A program made the translations under genes and the position numbers. Of a stretch of 64,000 bases of DNA, positions 43,889-54,946 are shown piece after piece. The notes beneath the pieces were generated by a model, which was not told the origin of the DNA, did not search any database, and was given only the letters and a program-made list of their open reading frames with translations. The stretch's first letter is position 1. The number at the start of each line of letters is the position of its first letter. Source of the DNA: Xenopus tropicalis (Eukaryota; Chordata; Amphibia; Anura; Pipidae); the NCBI RefSeq assembly GCF_000004195.4, contig NC_030680.2:140615545-140679544 (forward strand), given 5' to 3'.

Positions 43889-44252
43889 ATTACATTAACA
43901 TTTATTTATAAAGCGCCAACATATCCCGCAGAGCTGGACAATAAGTGGGTTACATACATTGGACATACAGAGTAACATATAAAGCAATCAATAACCGATA
44001 CAAGAGGGGAAGAGAGCCCTGCCCAAAAGAGCTTACAATCTACAAGGAGAAAGGGTTGAGACACAAGGTGTGGGAATGGGCATGACCAGAGTTGTGAGAG
44101 GTGGGGCACAGGGTATTGCTAAACTAGATTAGGGTAAGCTTCTCTGAATAAATGTGTTTTTAGAGATCTCTTGAAGGCAGAGAGATTGGTAGAAAGTCTG
44201 ACAGTTTGTGGGAGCGAATTCCAGAGAAGGGGGGCAGCCCTTGCAAATCATT
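43889..44252 (-). mobile_element. L2-type LINE 3' end nested in the minisatellite, copy 1
   Basis: About 360 bp in reverse: ATTAACATTTATTTATAAAG, TCCCGCAGAGCTGGACAATA, AGAGCTTACAATCTACAAGG, then CTGAATAAATGTGTTTTTAG and GCGAATTCCAGAGAAGGGGG. It follows CAGAGAAAGGGGAATTACAT on the left and CTTGCAAATCATTTAATC on the right. Its twin is 1,377 bp downstream. Confidence 0.9.
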
Positions 44253-45265
44253 TAATCATTAAATAAACCCAATAGGGCTGTTCTGCCCCCAATAAGGGGT
44301 AATTATATCTTAGTTGGGATCAAGTACAGGTACTGTTTTATTATTACAGAGAAAAGGGAATCATGTAACCATTAAATAAACCCAATAGGGCTGTTCTGCC
44401 CCCAATAAGGGGTAATTATATCTTAGTTGGGATCAAGTACAGGTACTGTTTTATTATTACAGAGAAAAGGGAATCATTTAACCATGAAATAAACCCAATA
44501 GGGCTGTTCTGCCTCAATAAGGGGTAATTATATCTTAGTTGGGATCAAGTACAGGTACTGTTTTATTATTACAGAGAAAAGGGAATCATGTAACCATGAA
44601 ATAAACCCAATAGGGCTGTTCTGCCCCAATAAGGGGTAATTATATCTTAGTTGGGATCAAGTACAGGTACTGTTTTATTATTACAGAGAAAAGGGAATCA
44701 TGTAACCATTAAATAAACCCAATAGGGCTGTTCTGCCCCCAATAAGGGGTAATTATATCTTAGTTGGGATCAAGTACAGGTACTGTTTTATTATTACAGA
44801 GAAAAGGGAATCATTTAACCATGAAATAAACCCAATAGGGCTGTTCTGCCCCAATAAGGGGTAATTATATCTTAGTTGGGATCAAGTACAGGTACTGTTT
44901 TATTATTACAGAGAAAAGGGAATCATTTAACCATGAAATAAACCCAATAGGGCTGTTTTGCCCCCAATAAGGGGTAATTATATCTTAGTTGGGATCAAGT
45001 ACAGGTACTGTTTTATTATTACAGAGAAAAGGGAATCATTTAACCATGAAATAAACCCAATAGGGCTGTTTTGCCTCCAATAAGGGGTAATTATATCTTA
45101 GTTGGGATCAAGTACAGGTACTGTTTTATTATTACAGAGAAAAGGGAATCATTTAACCGTTAAATAAACCCAATCGGGCTGTTCTGCCCCCAATAAGGGG
45201 TAATTATATCTTAGTTGGGATCAAGTACAGGTACTGTTTTATTATTACAGAGAAAGGGGAATTAC

Positions 45266-45632
45266 ATTACATTAACATTTATTTATAAAGCGCCAACATA
45301 TCCCGCAGAGCTGTACAATAAGTGGGTTACATACATTGGACATACAGAGTAACATATAAAGCAATCAATAACCGATACAAGAGGGGAAGAGAGCCCTGCC
45401 CAAAAGAGCTTACAATCTACAAGGAGAAAGGGTTGAGACACAAGGTGTGGGAATGGGCATGACCAGAGTTGTGAGAGGTGGGGCACAGGGTATTGCTAAA
45501 CTAGATTAGGGGAAGCTTCTCTGAATAAATGTGTTTTTAGAGATCTCTTGAAGGCAGAGAGATTGGGAGAAAGTCTGACAGTTTGTGGGAGCGAATTCCA
45601 GAGAAGGGGGGCAGCCCTTGCAAATCATTTAA
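45266..45632 (-). mobile_element. L2-type LINE 3' end nested in the minisatellite, copy 2
   Basis: Near-identical to copy 1 including both junctions with the minisatellite; seen differences are GCTGGACAATA against GCTGTACAATA, TTAGGGTAAGC against TTAGGGGAAGC and GGTAGAAAG against GGGAGAAAG. Identical junctions mean that it arose by duplication of the array and not by a second insertion. Confidence 0.93.
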
Positions 45633-46619
45633 TCATTAAATAAACCCAATAGGGCTGTTCTGCCCCCAATAAGGGGTAATTATATCTTAGTTGGGATCAA
45701 GTACAGGTACTGTTTTATTATTACAGAGAAAAGGGAATCATGTAACCATGAAATAAACCCAATAGGGCTGTTCTGCCCCAATAAGGGGTAATTATATCTT
45801 AGTTGGGATCAAGTACAGGTACTGTTTTATTATTACAGAGAAAAGGGAATCATTTAACCATGAAATAAACCCAATAGGGCTGTTCTGCCCCAATAAGGGG
45901 TAATTATATCTTAGTTGGGATCAAGTACAGGTACTGTTTTATTATTACAGAGAAAAGGGAATCATTTAACCATGAAATAAACCCAATAGGGCGGTTCTGC
46001 CCCAATAAGGGGTAATTATATCTTAGTTGGGATCAAGTACAGGTACTGTTTTATTATTACAGAGAAAAGGGAATCATGTAACCATTAAATAAACCCAATA
46101 GGGCTGTTCTGCCCCCAATAAGGGGTAATTATATCTTAGTTGGGATCAAGTACAGGTACTGTTTTATTATTACAGAGAAAAGGGAATCATTTAACCATGA
46201 AATAAACCCAATAGGGCTGTTCTGCCCCAATAAGGGGTAATTATATCTTAGTTGGGATCAAGTACAGGTACTGTTTTATTATTACAGAGAAAAGGGAATC
46301 ATTTAACCGTTAAATAAACCCAATCGGGCTGTTCTGCCCCCAATAAGGGGTAATTATATCTTAGTTGGGATCAAGTACAGGTACTGTTTTATTATCACAG
46401 GGAAAAAGGAAATCATTTTTAAAAATTAGTATTATTTGCTTATAATGGAGTCTATGGGAGAGGGCCTTTCCGTAATTCGAACTTTCTGGATAACGGGTTT
46501 CCGGATAAGGGATCCCATACCTGTAATTTTAAGACTATAAAAAAAGAAAGACAAATTGAAGCGTTAATACAAATAGGCCATTCTATAACATACTGAAAGT
46601 TAACTTACCCTTTAAAGTC

Positions 46620-47574
46620 AGTTGTTCTGCTGTAGGCAGACTGCTATCAGTGGGCACCCAGTCATAGAGTCTTGCCTGGCTGTGTAACTGTTGGGGTACC
46701 TGTAGGTGTCATGGAGGCACTCATAGGTTATTAATAAGTGTAAATAAATAGGTGCAGCCATCTGTGGGTGTGGGAGGTGGGGAGCACAGTTAGGGGCAAC
46801 TACTCTGGGTGCCATTCTTTATAGGGATCCCATAGGGCAGCAGTTAGGCAGGCAGAGATAAGAAGCACCCCACACACGGATATGTGGCAGATATGGGAAA
46901 TTTAGTCCAGTTGGGACTGCAGCTTGGACTCAAAGGTTGCTGCCTCCCATAAGGGCAGTGCCATGGAGAGTCAGTCAGTGGGGGCTGTTGGTTCCTTTCA
47001 GGAATAACGGGATGCTTTCAGAGGCCGCAGCTCTTTTAGGGCTTGCAGCATGATCCCTGAGTTGCTCTGTAACGGGAGGTGATAAACGAGTGCCATCAGC
47101 CACCGCCGCCGCTGTGTATCCCGGGGTTAATTGCTCATAGCAACACTGTGACATCTGCTTGTTTCTGATGGCAAGAACAGCAAGACCTTAGCCGTCCTAC
47201 AGCAACTTTCACCCAAATGCGCTCTATTCAAACCCATCTGGGATGTGCAAGCTCAACTAGGGTGAGACTGCTGTTTGCTCCCAGAGGATGCTGGGAACTG
47301 TAGTTCAGAGCAAACTGAAGGGCAATGGATGCTACAAGTGCTTTTTAAGATGAAAAAAAAAACTTGTTTAATTGACAGATAAGCAGAATTGAAGCAGAAT
47401 TGTTTTTTCTGATCCGTGCCAATTCATCTCAGGTCCCTGTAGTCCAGTTAAAGACACACTTACTTACTTTTTAAAATTATCTGCTTGAAAATACACAATT
47501 AATTTTTTTTTCAAATAGGATTTTGCCATGCTTCTTGGCCTTTCCTGATTTATGACTTCCCTGATATCTGATTG
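46620..47574. other. Unique sequence
   Basis: 47,080-47,170 has CATCAGCCACCGCCGCCGCT and GTTAATTGCTCATAGCAACA, which could be a short CNE. The remainder is unrecognised. No gene. Confidence 0.38.
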
Positions 47575-48242
47575 GGGCTATAAAAGTACTATAGGCTAGT
47601 ACTAGGGCTATAAAAGTACTATAGGCTAGTACTAGGGCTATAAAAGTACTATAGGCTAGTACTAGGGCTATAAAAGTACTATAGGCTAGTACTAGGGCCA
47701 TAAAAGTACTATAGGCTAGTACTAGGGCTATAAAAGTACTATAGGCTAGTATTAGGAATCTAAAGTCATTATAGGCTAGTACTAGAGCTATAAAAGTACT
47801 ATAGGCTAGTATTAGGGATATAAAGTTATTATAGGCTAGTACTAGGGCTATAAAAGTACTATAGGCTGGTATTAGGGCTATAAAAGTACTAAAGGCTAGT
47901 ACTAGGGCTATAAAAGTACTATAGGCTAGTATTAGGGCTATAAAAGTACTATAGGCTAGTACTAGGGCTATAAAAGTACTATAGGCTAGTATGAGGGCTA
48001 TAAAAGTACTATAGGCTAGTACTAGGGCTATAAAAGTACTATAGGCTAGTATTAGGGCTATAAAAGTACTATAGGCTAGTATTAGGGCTATAAAAGTACT
48101 ATAGGCTAGTATTAGGGCTATAAAAGTACTATAGGCTAGTATTAGGGCTATAAAAGTACTATAGGCTAGTATTAGGGCTATAAAAGTACTATAGGCTAGT
48201 ACTAGGGCTATAAAAGTACTATAGGCAAGTACAAGGGCTATT
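47575..48242. repeat. 30-bp minisatellite, about 22 units
   Basis: GGGCTATAAAAGTACTATAG followed by GCTAGTACTA repeats every 30 bp, with GTACTA and GTATTA unit types and a few divergent units at 47,751-47,830. Since 30 is a multiple of three, one minus frame reads a 10-residue hydrophobic repeat (ALVLAYSTFI) for 272 codons. There is no start context or promoter, and it is treated as a repeat artefact. Confidence 0.96.
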
Positions 48243-48339
48243 GCCTGATCCCCAGAAAAGAAACATTGCTTGAACAGTCTGTTGCTCAGGCCCAATATAT
48301 AGGAGAATATATGGGAGAATAAGATGCCTAGAGCCCGAG

Positions 48340-48720
48340 TTAGAGCTATTGTGGGGGAGTCAGCAGCGATTCCGCGGCGGCTGCAGTGGGTGTGAAAAGG
48401 TTAAAATAATGCAGAGCAAAATCTTTTATTGTGGTTTGTCACTTCTTACAACTCTATGCTGTGCCTTTAAAAAAAGCCTCCTTTATCATAGCTCCTCATA
48501 ATTCTCCTTGTCTTAACATTTGGTATAAAATAAATAAACCCTGCAAATCCATTAAATGAATGCGGCCAATGATGTGTATCCTGGAAACTTATTCCCTCTG
48601 TACCCAGACAAGCCTCCCGCTTTATTTATTTTCCACTTACTTATTTAGGCAGAAGGTCTTTGCTGCTTTCTAGTTTTTTCGCATGGTAAAAATAGCCAGG
48701 GGTGTATTAATAGCTCGAAA
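48340..48720. promoter_or_regulatory. Candidate conserved noncoding element
   Basis: Repeat-free block with CGATTCCGCGGCGGCTGCAG, CTTTTATTGTGGTTTGTCAC (RUNX-type TGTGGTTT), TTAAATGAATGCGGCCAATG and ATTTATTTTCCAC words. No open frame of coding character. Regulatory role inferred. Confidence 0.42.
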
Positions 48721-48784
48721 CCCTGTAGTGTGGGAGGCCATATCTGTACTCATTTGCACAGCACATATTCAGCTCCTCGCTGTG

Positions 48785-50395
48785 CAGCAGCTCCTGTAGT
48801 AGCACTGGGATAATAGCCTCTGGGACTGTGGCTGTGGGATAGCAGGTATAGTAGGGAGAGATGGTGCCTATAGTAGCAGTGGGGGGATAATAGCCTCTGG
48901 GAAGGGACTGGGGCTGTGGGATAGCAGGTATAGTAGGGAGAGATGGTGCCTATAGTAGCAGTGGGGGGATAATAGCCTCTGGGAAGGGACTGGGGCTGTG
49001 GGATAGCAGGTATAGTAGGGAGAGATGGTGCCTATAGTAGCAGTGGGGGGATAATAGCCTCTGGGAAGGGACTGGGGCTGTGGGATAGCAGGTATAGTAG
49101 GGAGAGATGGTGCCTATAGTAGCAGTGGGGGGGATAATAGCCTCTGGGAAGGGACTGGGGCTGTGGGATAGCAGGTATAGTAGGGAGAGATGGTGCCTAT
49201 AGTAGCAGTGGGGGGATAATAGCCTCTGGGAAGGGACTGGGGCTGTGGGATAGCAGGTATAGTAGGGAGAGATGGTGCCTATAGTAGCAGTGGGGGATAA
49301 TAGCCTCTGGGAAGGGACTGGGGCTGTGGGATAGCAGGTATAGTAGGGAGAGATGGTGCCTATAGTAGCAGTGGGGGGATAATAGCCTCTGGGAAGGGAC
49401 TGGGGCTGTGGGATAGAAGGTATAGTAGGGAGAGATGGTGCCTATAGTAGCAGTGGGGGGATAATAGCCTCTGGGAAGGGACTGGGGCTGTGGGATAGCA
49501 GGTATAGTAGGGAGAGATGGTGCCTATAGTAGCAGTGGGGGGATAATAGCCTCTGGGAAGGGACTGGGGCTGTGGGATAGAAGGTATAGTAGGGAGAGAT
49601 GGTGCCTATAGTAGCAGTGGGGGGATAATAGCCTCTGGGAAGGGACTGGGGCTGTGGGATAGCAGGTATAGTAGGGAGAGATGGTGCCTATAGTAGCAGT
49701 GGGGGATAATAGCCTCTGGGAAGGGACTGGGGCTGTGGGATAGCAGGTATAGTAGGGAGAGATGGTGCCTATAGTAGCAGTGGGGGATAATAGCCTCTGG
49801 GAAGGGACTGGGGCTGTGGGATAGCAGGTATAGTAGGGAGAGATGGGGCCTATAGTAGCAGTGGGGGGAAATAGCCTCTGGGAAGGGACTGGGGCTGTGG
49901 GATAGCAGGTATAGTAGGGAGAGATGGTGCCTATAGTAGCAGTGGGGGGATAATAGCCTCTGGGAAGGGACTGGGGCTCTGGGATAGCAGTTATAGTAGG
50001 GAGAGATGGTGCCTATAGTAGCAGTGGGGGGATAATAGCCTCTGGGAAGGGACTGGGGCTGAGGGATAGCAGGTATAGTAGGGAGAGATGGTGCCTATAG
50101 TAGCAGTGGGGGGATAATAGCCTCTGGGAAGGGACTGGGGCTGTGGGATAGCAGGTATAGTAGGGAGAGATGGTGCCTATAGTAGCAGTGGGGGGATAAT
50201 AGCCTCTGGGAAGGGACTGGGGCTGTGGGATAGCAGGTATAGTAGGGAGAGATGGTGCCTATAGTAGCAGTGGGGGGATAATAGCCTCTGGGAAGGGACT
50301 GGGGCTGTGGGATAGCAGGTATAGTAGGGAGAGATGGTGCCTATAGTAGCAGTGGGGGGAAATAGCCTCTGGGAAGGGACTGGGGCTGTGGGAGC
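48785..50395 (+). repeat. 82-bp minisatellite, about 19 units, G-quadruplex motif in each
   Basis: Units of 82 bp (for example 48,921 to 49,003) carry GATAGCAGGTATAGTAGGGA, GATGGTGCCTATAGTAGC, AGTGGGGGGATAATAGCC and TCTGGGAAGGGACTGGGG-CTGTGGG. The last word has four G tracts with loops of 2, 3 and 4 nt, the canonical quadruplex pattern on the + strand. The first unit is incomplete and lacks it. Units vary mainly in the length of the G run before ATAATAG (4-7). Confidence 0.97.
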
Positions 50396-50399
50396 TCAG

Positions 50400-50525
50400 C
50401 AGTACAATGCTGCAAGGCTAATCACAGTGGTGGCCATACTTGTTTAATCTACCTTAGGTTGATACTGAAATCCTTGTAATGAAAGATGGGGGATTCATCA
50501 TTTGGGTATCTTTATTGGTAGGTTT

Positions 50526-50563
<38 letters not shown>

Positions 50564-51654
50564 CACACCTTTGCCTTTATTAAGATTTCCCAGCATTCCT
50601 GCATTAGTCAGATGCTATTGATTAGACCTTTTCAGCCTGAATCTGTATGGATTTGGGAGTTGTAGTTCTACAACACCCAGGGACCTACCTCTTTATTCAG
50701 AGATAATTTCAGGCCTCGGAAAAGTCGCTGCAAACCCACACAAACTCTGTGAATTTTTCCCATTCCCATCAGTGTTTCTAATTACAAAAGAGGCCGCAGA
50801 ATAGCAGTGGTTAATTATTTCTTTTATCTGCAAGGATATCTATATTCCCCCCTTGTTAATAGATCGTTGCACCAAAGTATTATGCGTTTTTTTTTCTCTT
50901 TTTTTTTTTTTTAAAGCACTTTGGTTAAAAGCACAGTGTAAGGCAAAATAATACATTACTTGACATTAATTATACACTGGTATAAATCAAAACAGTCATA
51001 TTGCTATTATAGTGATATGAACTGAAAGGTACAAGTATAATTAGGTATTTGTACCTTTTCAAACGACTACAAAAAAATAAGCCCGTCTATAGGTGGATGT
51101 CATATAGAAAACAATCGCATTGTGGTTAATGAAAGTCCATTAACTTGTATCATTAAGCTTTAAACTTGTATGCGCGCTAATAGTTGTGTAGGATCGGCTG
51201 AGTGCTTTTATGGCTCTCCGTGCCTCTCACTGTTCCTCGGGTAGGGGATGTTGGCTTCCTATTAACAATGCAGCTGAATGACTGTATACTGGATTCATAG
51301 TGCCATTGTGCAGCCACTGTCTGTCTGTTTGTCCTGAAGAAGCTCTGCCATTATTTCCTGCATTATCATTTTGCCTAACAACTCGTGTGTAAAGGTTCAG
51401 CTCTGCTTGCTTGGCCCCTGGTGTGCGGGTCTGGCAACCCCGTTGGCTGTGCATTTGAGAGTATTGTTGGTACCAGGCCCAGACTGGCAATCTGTGGTTT
51501 TCTCCTGGACAGCCCCGTTTTTGGAAGGGCTGTCTGGGTCAAAACCTGCTTCCCAGTTTTCCATATTAGGAAAACTGGGCAGGAATCACTGAGATTGACA
51601 CAGTGATTGACTAATCACTGACCGTCATGTCATAGTCCCACCCATTGACATCAC
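50400..51654. other. Unique sequence with a TA repeat and CNE-like parts
   Basis: 50,532-50,559 is a TA microsatellite. 50,680-50,880 has TAATTA cores at 50,779-50,784 and 50,812-50,817. 51,090-51,230 has CCATTAACTTGTATCATTAA. 51,480-51,610 (GGCCCAGACTGGC, CTGGACAGCCCC, CAGTGATTGACTAATCACTG) may be one end of an eroded element whose other end is GGTGGCAACCCT near 51,990. Confidence 0.4.
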
Positions 51655-51960
51655 TGTCCCGCCTCTTCCCCACATCCATGACATCATGACCTTCCTCTTC
51701 CCCACCCCGTGACATCACAGCCTCTCCTCCATGACATCATGACCTTCCTCTTCCCCACCCCGTGACATCACAGCCTCTCCTCCATGACATCATGACCCTG
51801 CCTCTTCCCCACCCCGTGACATCACAGCCTCACCTCCATGACATCATGACCCTGCCTCTTCCCCACCCCGTGACATCACAGCCTCACCTCCATGACATCA
51901 TGACACTGACTCTTCCCCACACCCGTGACATCACAGCCCCACCTCTTCCCTAAACGTTTG
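51655..51960. repeat. 53-54-bp minisatellite, about five to six units
   Basis: CCATGACATCATGACC, CTCTTCCCCACCCCGTGACA and TCACAGCCTC repeat with 53-54-bp spacing (51,678; 51,731; 51,784; 51,838). TGACATCA, close to a CRE half-site pair, therefore appears about twice per unit. Confidence 0.92.
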
Positions 51961-52046
51961 ACATCACTGCCCGCCCCCTACCAGCCGGCAGAGGTGGCAA
52001 CCCTTATCTGTGGGTTCTCACTATTTATTGGGCCTGTGGGGGGCTG

Positions 52047-52230
52047 TTTGTGCCTCTTAACTTTTTATTTCTTTTCCTTTTATTCGTTCCCTCTCCTATT
52101 CACATTTCAGTCTCCCATTCAATCTTTTTCCTTGTTGTTAGGGTAAATAAGACCCTAGCAACTCAATAACAGCTGAAATTCCAAACTGGAGAGCTGTTGA
52201 ACAAAAAGCTAAAAAGTAAAAGTACTTCTT
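52047..52230 (+). mobile_element. TTAA-terminated MITE fragment
   Basis: TTAACTTTTTATTTC, CCCTCTCCTATTCACATTTC, GACCCTAGCAACTCAATAAC, GCTGAAATTCCAAACTGGAG and GAACAAAAAGCTAAAAAGT follow the same family as 26,493, in the opposite orientation. Both termini are missing. Confidence 0.75.
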
Positions 52231-52309
52231 TACACGACCTAATAACCTAAATGATATGTTCCCAGTGGTATAGAATTGTTTACCCAAAAGCAGAATAAAC
52301 CATTGGGAA

Positions 52310-52650
52310 GGGGACATTAAAATACAGTGCCAAGCGCGTATGTCGGAGCGTGCCAGATACTGTGCCGGAGCAGTAAACAGTGCGTTTCATGCTGTTTTGG
52401 TCACAGTGGGGTAGATAAACACAGCGGAGGCAGTTTGTGTGTGTTCTGCACTCTCTGTATCAAAATACAATAAACCAAAGGTGCTTTGATCAACATTAAA
52501 CAGATTTTTCTCCCAGTTACTGATTAGACCTAGAATCCTTAACAACACTTTTTGTCGGATGCAGTAAGTAGATATGCTATCATTTTATTATCACTTAATT
52601 ATGATTAGAACTTGCAGATATGTATGCGCTTAATACAGGTCAAACAAGCT
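52310..52650. promoter_or_regulatory. Candidate conserved noncoding element
   Basis: Repeat-free with CAAAGGTGCTTTGATCAACA (two LEF/TCF-type CTTTG cores in opposite sense), TTATCACTTAATTATGATTA and AAGTAGATATGC. CpG retained at the start (CCAAGCGCGTATGTCGGAGC). No coding frame. Confidence 0.42.
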
Positions 52651-52830
52651 GTCCAGCCTTCCCCTTGCTCTGTGGTTATTATCGGTTGTACTGTATTACA
52701 GGCTAGAGGCCAGAGTTACATTGTTTTTTTAAATGTAGACCCTGATACCCAGTGGGGCCCATAAAAACGGGAAAGATATAAAAAATTATGCTGTTATTAT
52801 ACTGCTGTCTCGTGTGTTATCCTATAATAT

Positions 52831-53485
52831 CCTTATCATTTACAGTAGGGGGTACATTATCCCTTATAATACATGAGTGATACTCAGAGTTCCCTGTATA
52901 ACTCAGCCTGCAGCCTTGTGCCTTTATATGGGCACAGAACCCCTCAGTGACTGCTAATATCCTTATCATTTACAGTAGGGGGTACATTATCCCTTATAAT
53001 ACATGAGTGATACTCAGAGTTCCCTGTATAACTCAGCCTGCAGCCTTGTGCCTTTATATGGGCACAGAACCCCTCAGTGACTGCTAATATCCTTATCATT
53101 TACAGTAGGGGGTACATTATCCCTTATAATACATGAGTGATACTCAGAGTTCCCTGTATACATCAGCCTGCAGCCTTGTGCCTTTATATGGGCACAGAAC
53201 CCCTCAGTGACTGCTAATATCCTTATCATTTACAGTAGGGGGTACATTATCCCTTATAATACATGAGTGATACTCAGAGTTCCCTGTATAACTCAGCCTG
53301 CAGCCTTGTGCCTTTATATGGGCACAGAACCCCTCAGTGACTGCTAATATCCTTATCATTTACAGTAGGGGGTACATTATCCCTTATAATACATGAGTGA
53401 TACTCAGAGTTCCCTGTATATCTCAGCCTGCAGCCTTGTGCCTTTATATGGGCACAGAACCCCTCAGTGACTTCTAAAAACCTAT
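52831..53485. repeat. 130-bp tandem repeat, five units
   Basis: CCTTATCATTTACAGTAGGG starts units at 52,831, 52,961, 53,091, 53,221 and 53,351. Units differ at very few bases (TATAACTCAG, TATACATCAG, TATATCTCAG), so the array is young. The fifth unit ends CAGTGACTTCTAAAA. Confidence 0.97.
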
Positions 53486-53595
53486 TATTTCCTATTTCAT
53501 AAACATGTAAGACGTAAGGAGGTTCCTGCCCTGTAGACATTATAATGGAGATGGGAGGGGTAAATTAGAGACATAAATTAGGAGAAAATTAAACC

Positions 53596-53598
<3 letters not shown>

Positions 53599-53647
<49 letters not shown>

Positions 53648-53662
53648 ATATATATATATATA
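53599..53662. repeat. TC microsatellite followed by TA microsatellite
   Basis: Pure TC from about 53,599 to 53,640, a short TTTCTC interruption, then TA to about 53,662. Confidence 0.97.
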
Positions 53663-54564
53663 ATTGTATAATGTGTGTGTATTAAGATGTAGAATGGGCA
53701 CATATGGGGGCTCTGTGTCTGTGAGTTCCATAGGGATAAGTGCAGTCCCTGCTTTGCATTCAGGAGGCAGCGGGTTCCCCAGAAGGTGCAGCCAAGAATG
53801 AAGTGAGTTATGTGCCACTGGGGAATTTGTACCTTTCCCTGTGTTTGTGATAGTGGTTTTTATCGACGTTGCTAATGAGGTCATGATCAGGTGGATATAA
53901 AATGCCCCCAGTAAGCGAACTCATTTCAATCTTAATTATTAGGAGAGTTTGTAGATGAGAAAGTTGGACAATGTGAGAGTCAGCGCTAAATTTTATGAAC
54001 GGGGGGGGGGGGAAATGTTCCGGCGGCACCAGTGTGTGATCATTATCTGCTTTGCTCACAGCCCGGCGCCATTAAACCAGTTTAGCCTTTTTAGCTGCGA
54101 TCTGATTGGTGGTTGGAGATCCATTTGGCAGAATCATCCCTTAGTTTGACAGCACCCCTAGGGATGCAGGGGAACGAAGGTGGCCGTCGCCCCCACTGCT
54201 GACTGGGTCCATCCCAGCAGCACCCCTTGTGCCCCCCCAAAAAATGTGAATTGTGGGTAAAAAATATGGCAATAGTGTCTCAAACTGCATAGGTTGTAAA
54301 TAAGCGCTTGTAGAACAAATGTCTTTGTGGACATTTATGGGTTTAAACCCCTCATAGCTCACAACAAGGATACAGATTTATATAATGTGCCCTGCACGTT
54401 TGAAACAGGTATGCAATACATGTTTTATTCACCCCAACATTAATAGAATAATCCTGCACCCCTACATTTAACCTTAAATGGCCTCAGTTTGGGCCCCCAT
54501 CCTTTTTATTGGCCCCTCTGGGAAGTGGCTCATCCACTGCCATAAAGAAGAGCATTGACACAAG
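53663..54564. other. Unique sequence
   Basis: 53,930-54,140 is repeat-free apart from a G run at 54,001-54,012 and could be conserved. Open frames on both strands are short and overlapping. No gene. Confidence 0.38.
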
Positions 54565-54922
54565 TACAGGTATGGGACCTTTTATACAGAATGCCTGGGA
54601 CCTGAGGTTTTCCGGATAAGGGGTCTCTCCATAATTTAGATCTCCATACCTTAAGCCTACTGAAAAATCATTTACACAACAATTAAACCCAATGGCATAG
54701 TTTTGCCTCCAATGCAGATTAATGATATCTGTTTTATTATCTGTTTTACTATTAAACAGCTGCATACTATAATTATGTATCTGTTTTATCATTATAGAGA
54801 AAAAGGAAATCATTTTTAAAAATTAGAATTATTTGCTTATAATGGAGTTTATGGGAGGAGGATTTTCCTTAATTGGTAACTTTCTGGATAATGGGTTTCC
54901 GGATAACGGATCCTATATCTGT
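54565..54922 (+). mobile_element. TACAGGTATGGGACC MITE without minisatellite expansion
   Basis: Both ends are present (TACAGGTATGGGACC; GATCCTATATCTGTA). The interior has one diverged equivalent of the 113-bp region (AATTAAACCCAATGG, TCTGTTTTATTATCTG) and the subterminal AATGGAGTTTATGGGAGG. At 358 bp it shows what the element looks like before or without amplification. Confidence 0.88.
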
Positions 54923-54946
54923 ACAAACAGCAATATTTATATATTA

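Larger units (their letters stand above)
43444..46525 (+). mobile_element. TACAGGTATGGGACC MITE with 19 units of a 113-bp minisatellite
   Basis: Termini TACAGGTACGGGACC (43,444) and GATCCCATACCTGTA (46,525). ACAGGTACTG marks 19 units: three (43,625-43,850), nine (44,326-45,227) and seven (45,703-46,377), separated by two copies of an L2 tail. Spacing is 112-113 bp. The block from the first L2 copy to the second has a period of exactly 1,377 bp (43,850 to 45,227; 44,326 to 45,703). The variant CCAATCGGGCTG occurs only in the units at 45,175 and 46,325. No coding sequence. Confidence 0.95.
43226..46614 (-). mobile_element. TTAA-terminated MITE split by a 3.1-kb insertion
   Basis: The left piece 43,226-43,440 has CTTCTTGCTCAGCAGCTCTC, TTTAGCAACCTAGACTGG and GGGTCTGTGGCCCCCATTTG. 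The right piece 46,526-46,614 has AAATAGGCCATTCTATAACA, TACTGAAAGTTAACTTACCC and TTTAA. Together they follow the abundant Xenopus family seen at 26,493 and 28,148. The TACAGGTATGGGACC element (43,444-46,525) lies between the halves, and an L2 tail lies in the left half. Confidence 0.75.

Noticed and set aside
43906..45486. Two identical 67-codon minus-strand frames 1,377 bp apart
   Set aside because: They are the same L2 LINE tail duplicated with the minisatellite, not paralogous small genes.
43560..46410. CRISPR-like direct repeat array
   Set aside because: The repeats are contiguous 113-bp units without unique spacers, inside a frog MITE; there are no cas genes and the genome is eukaryotic.
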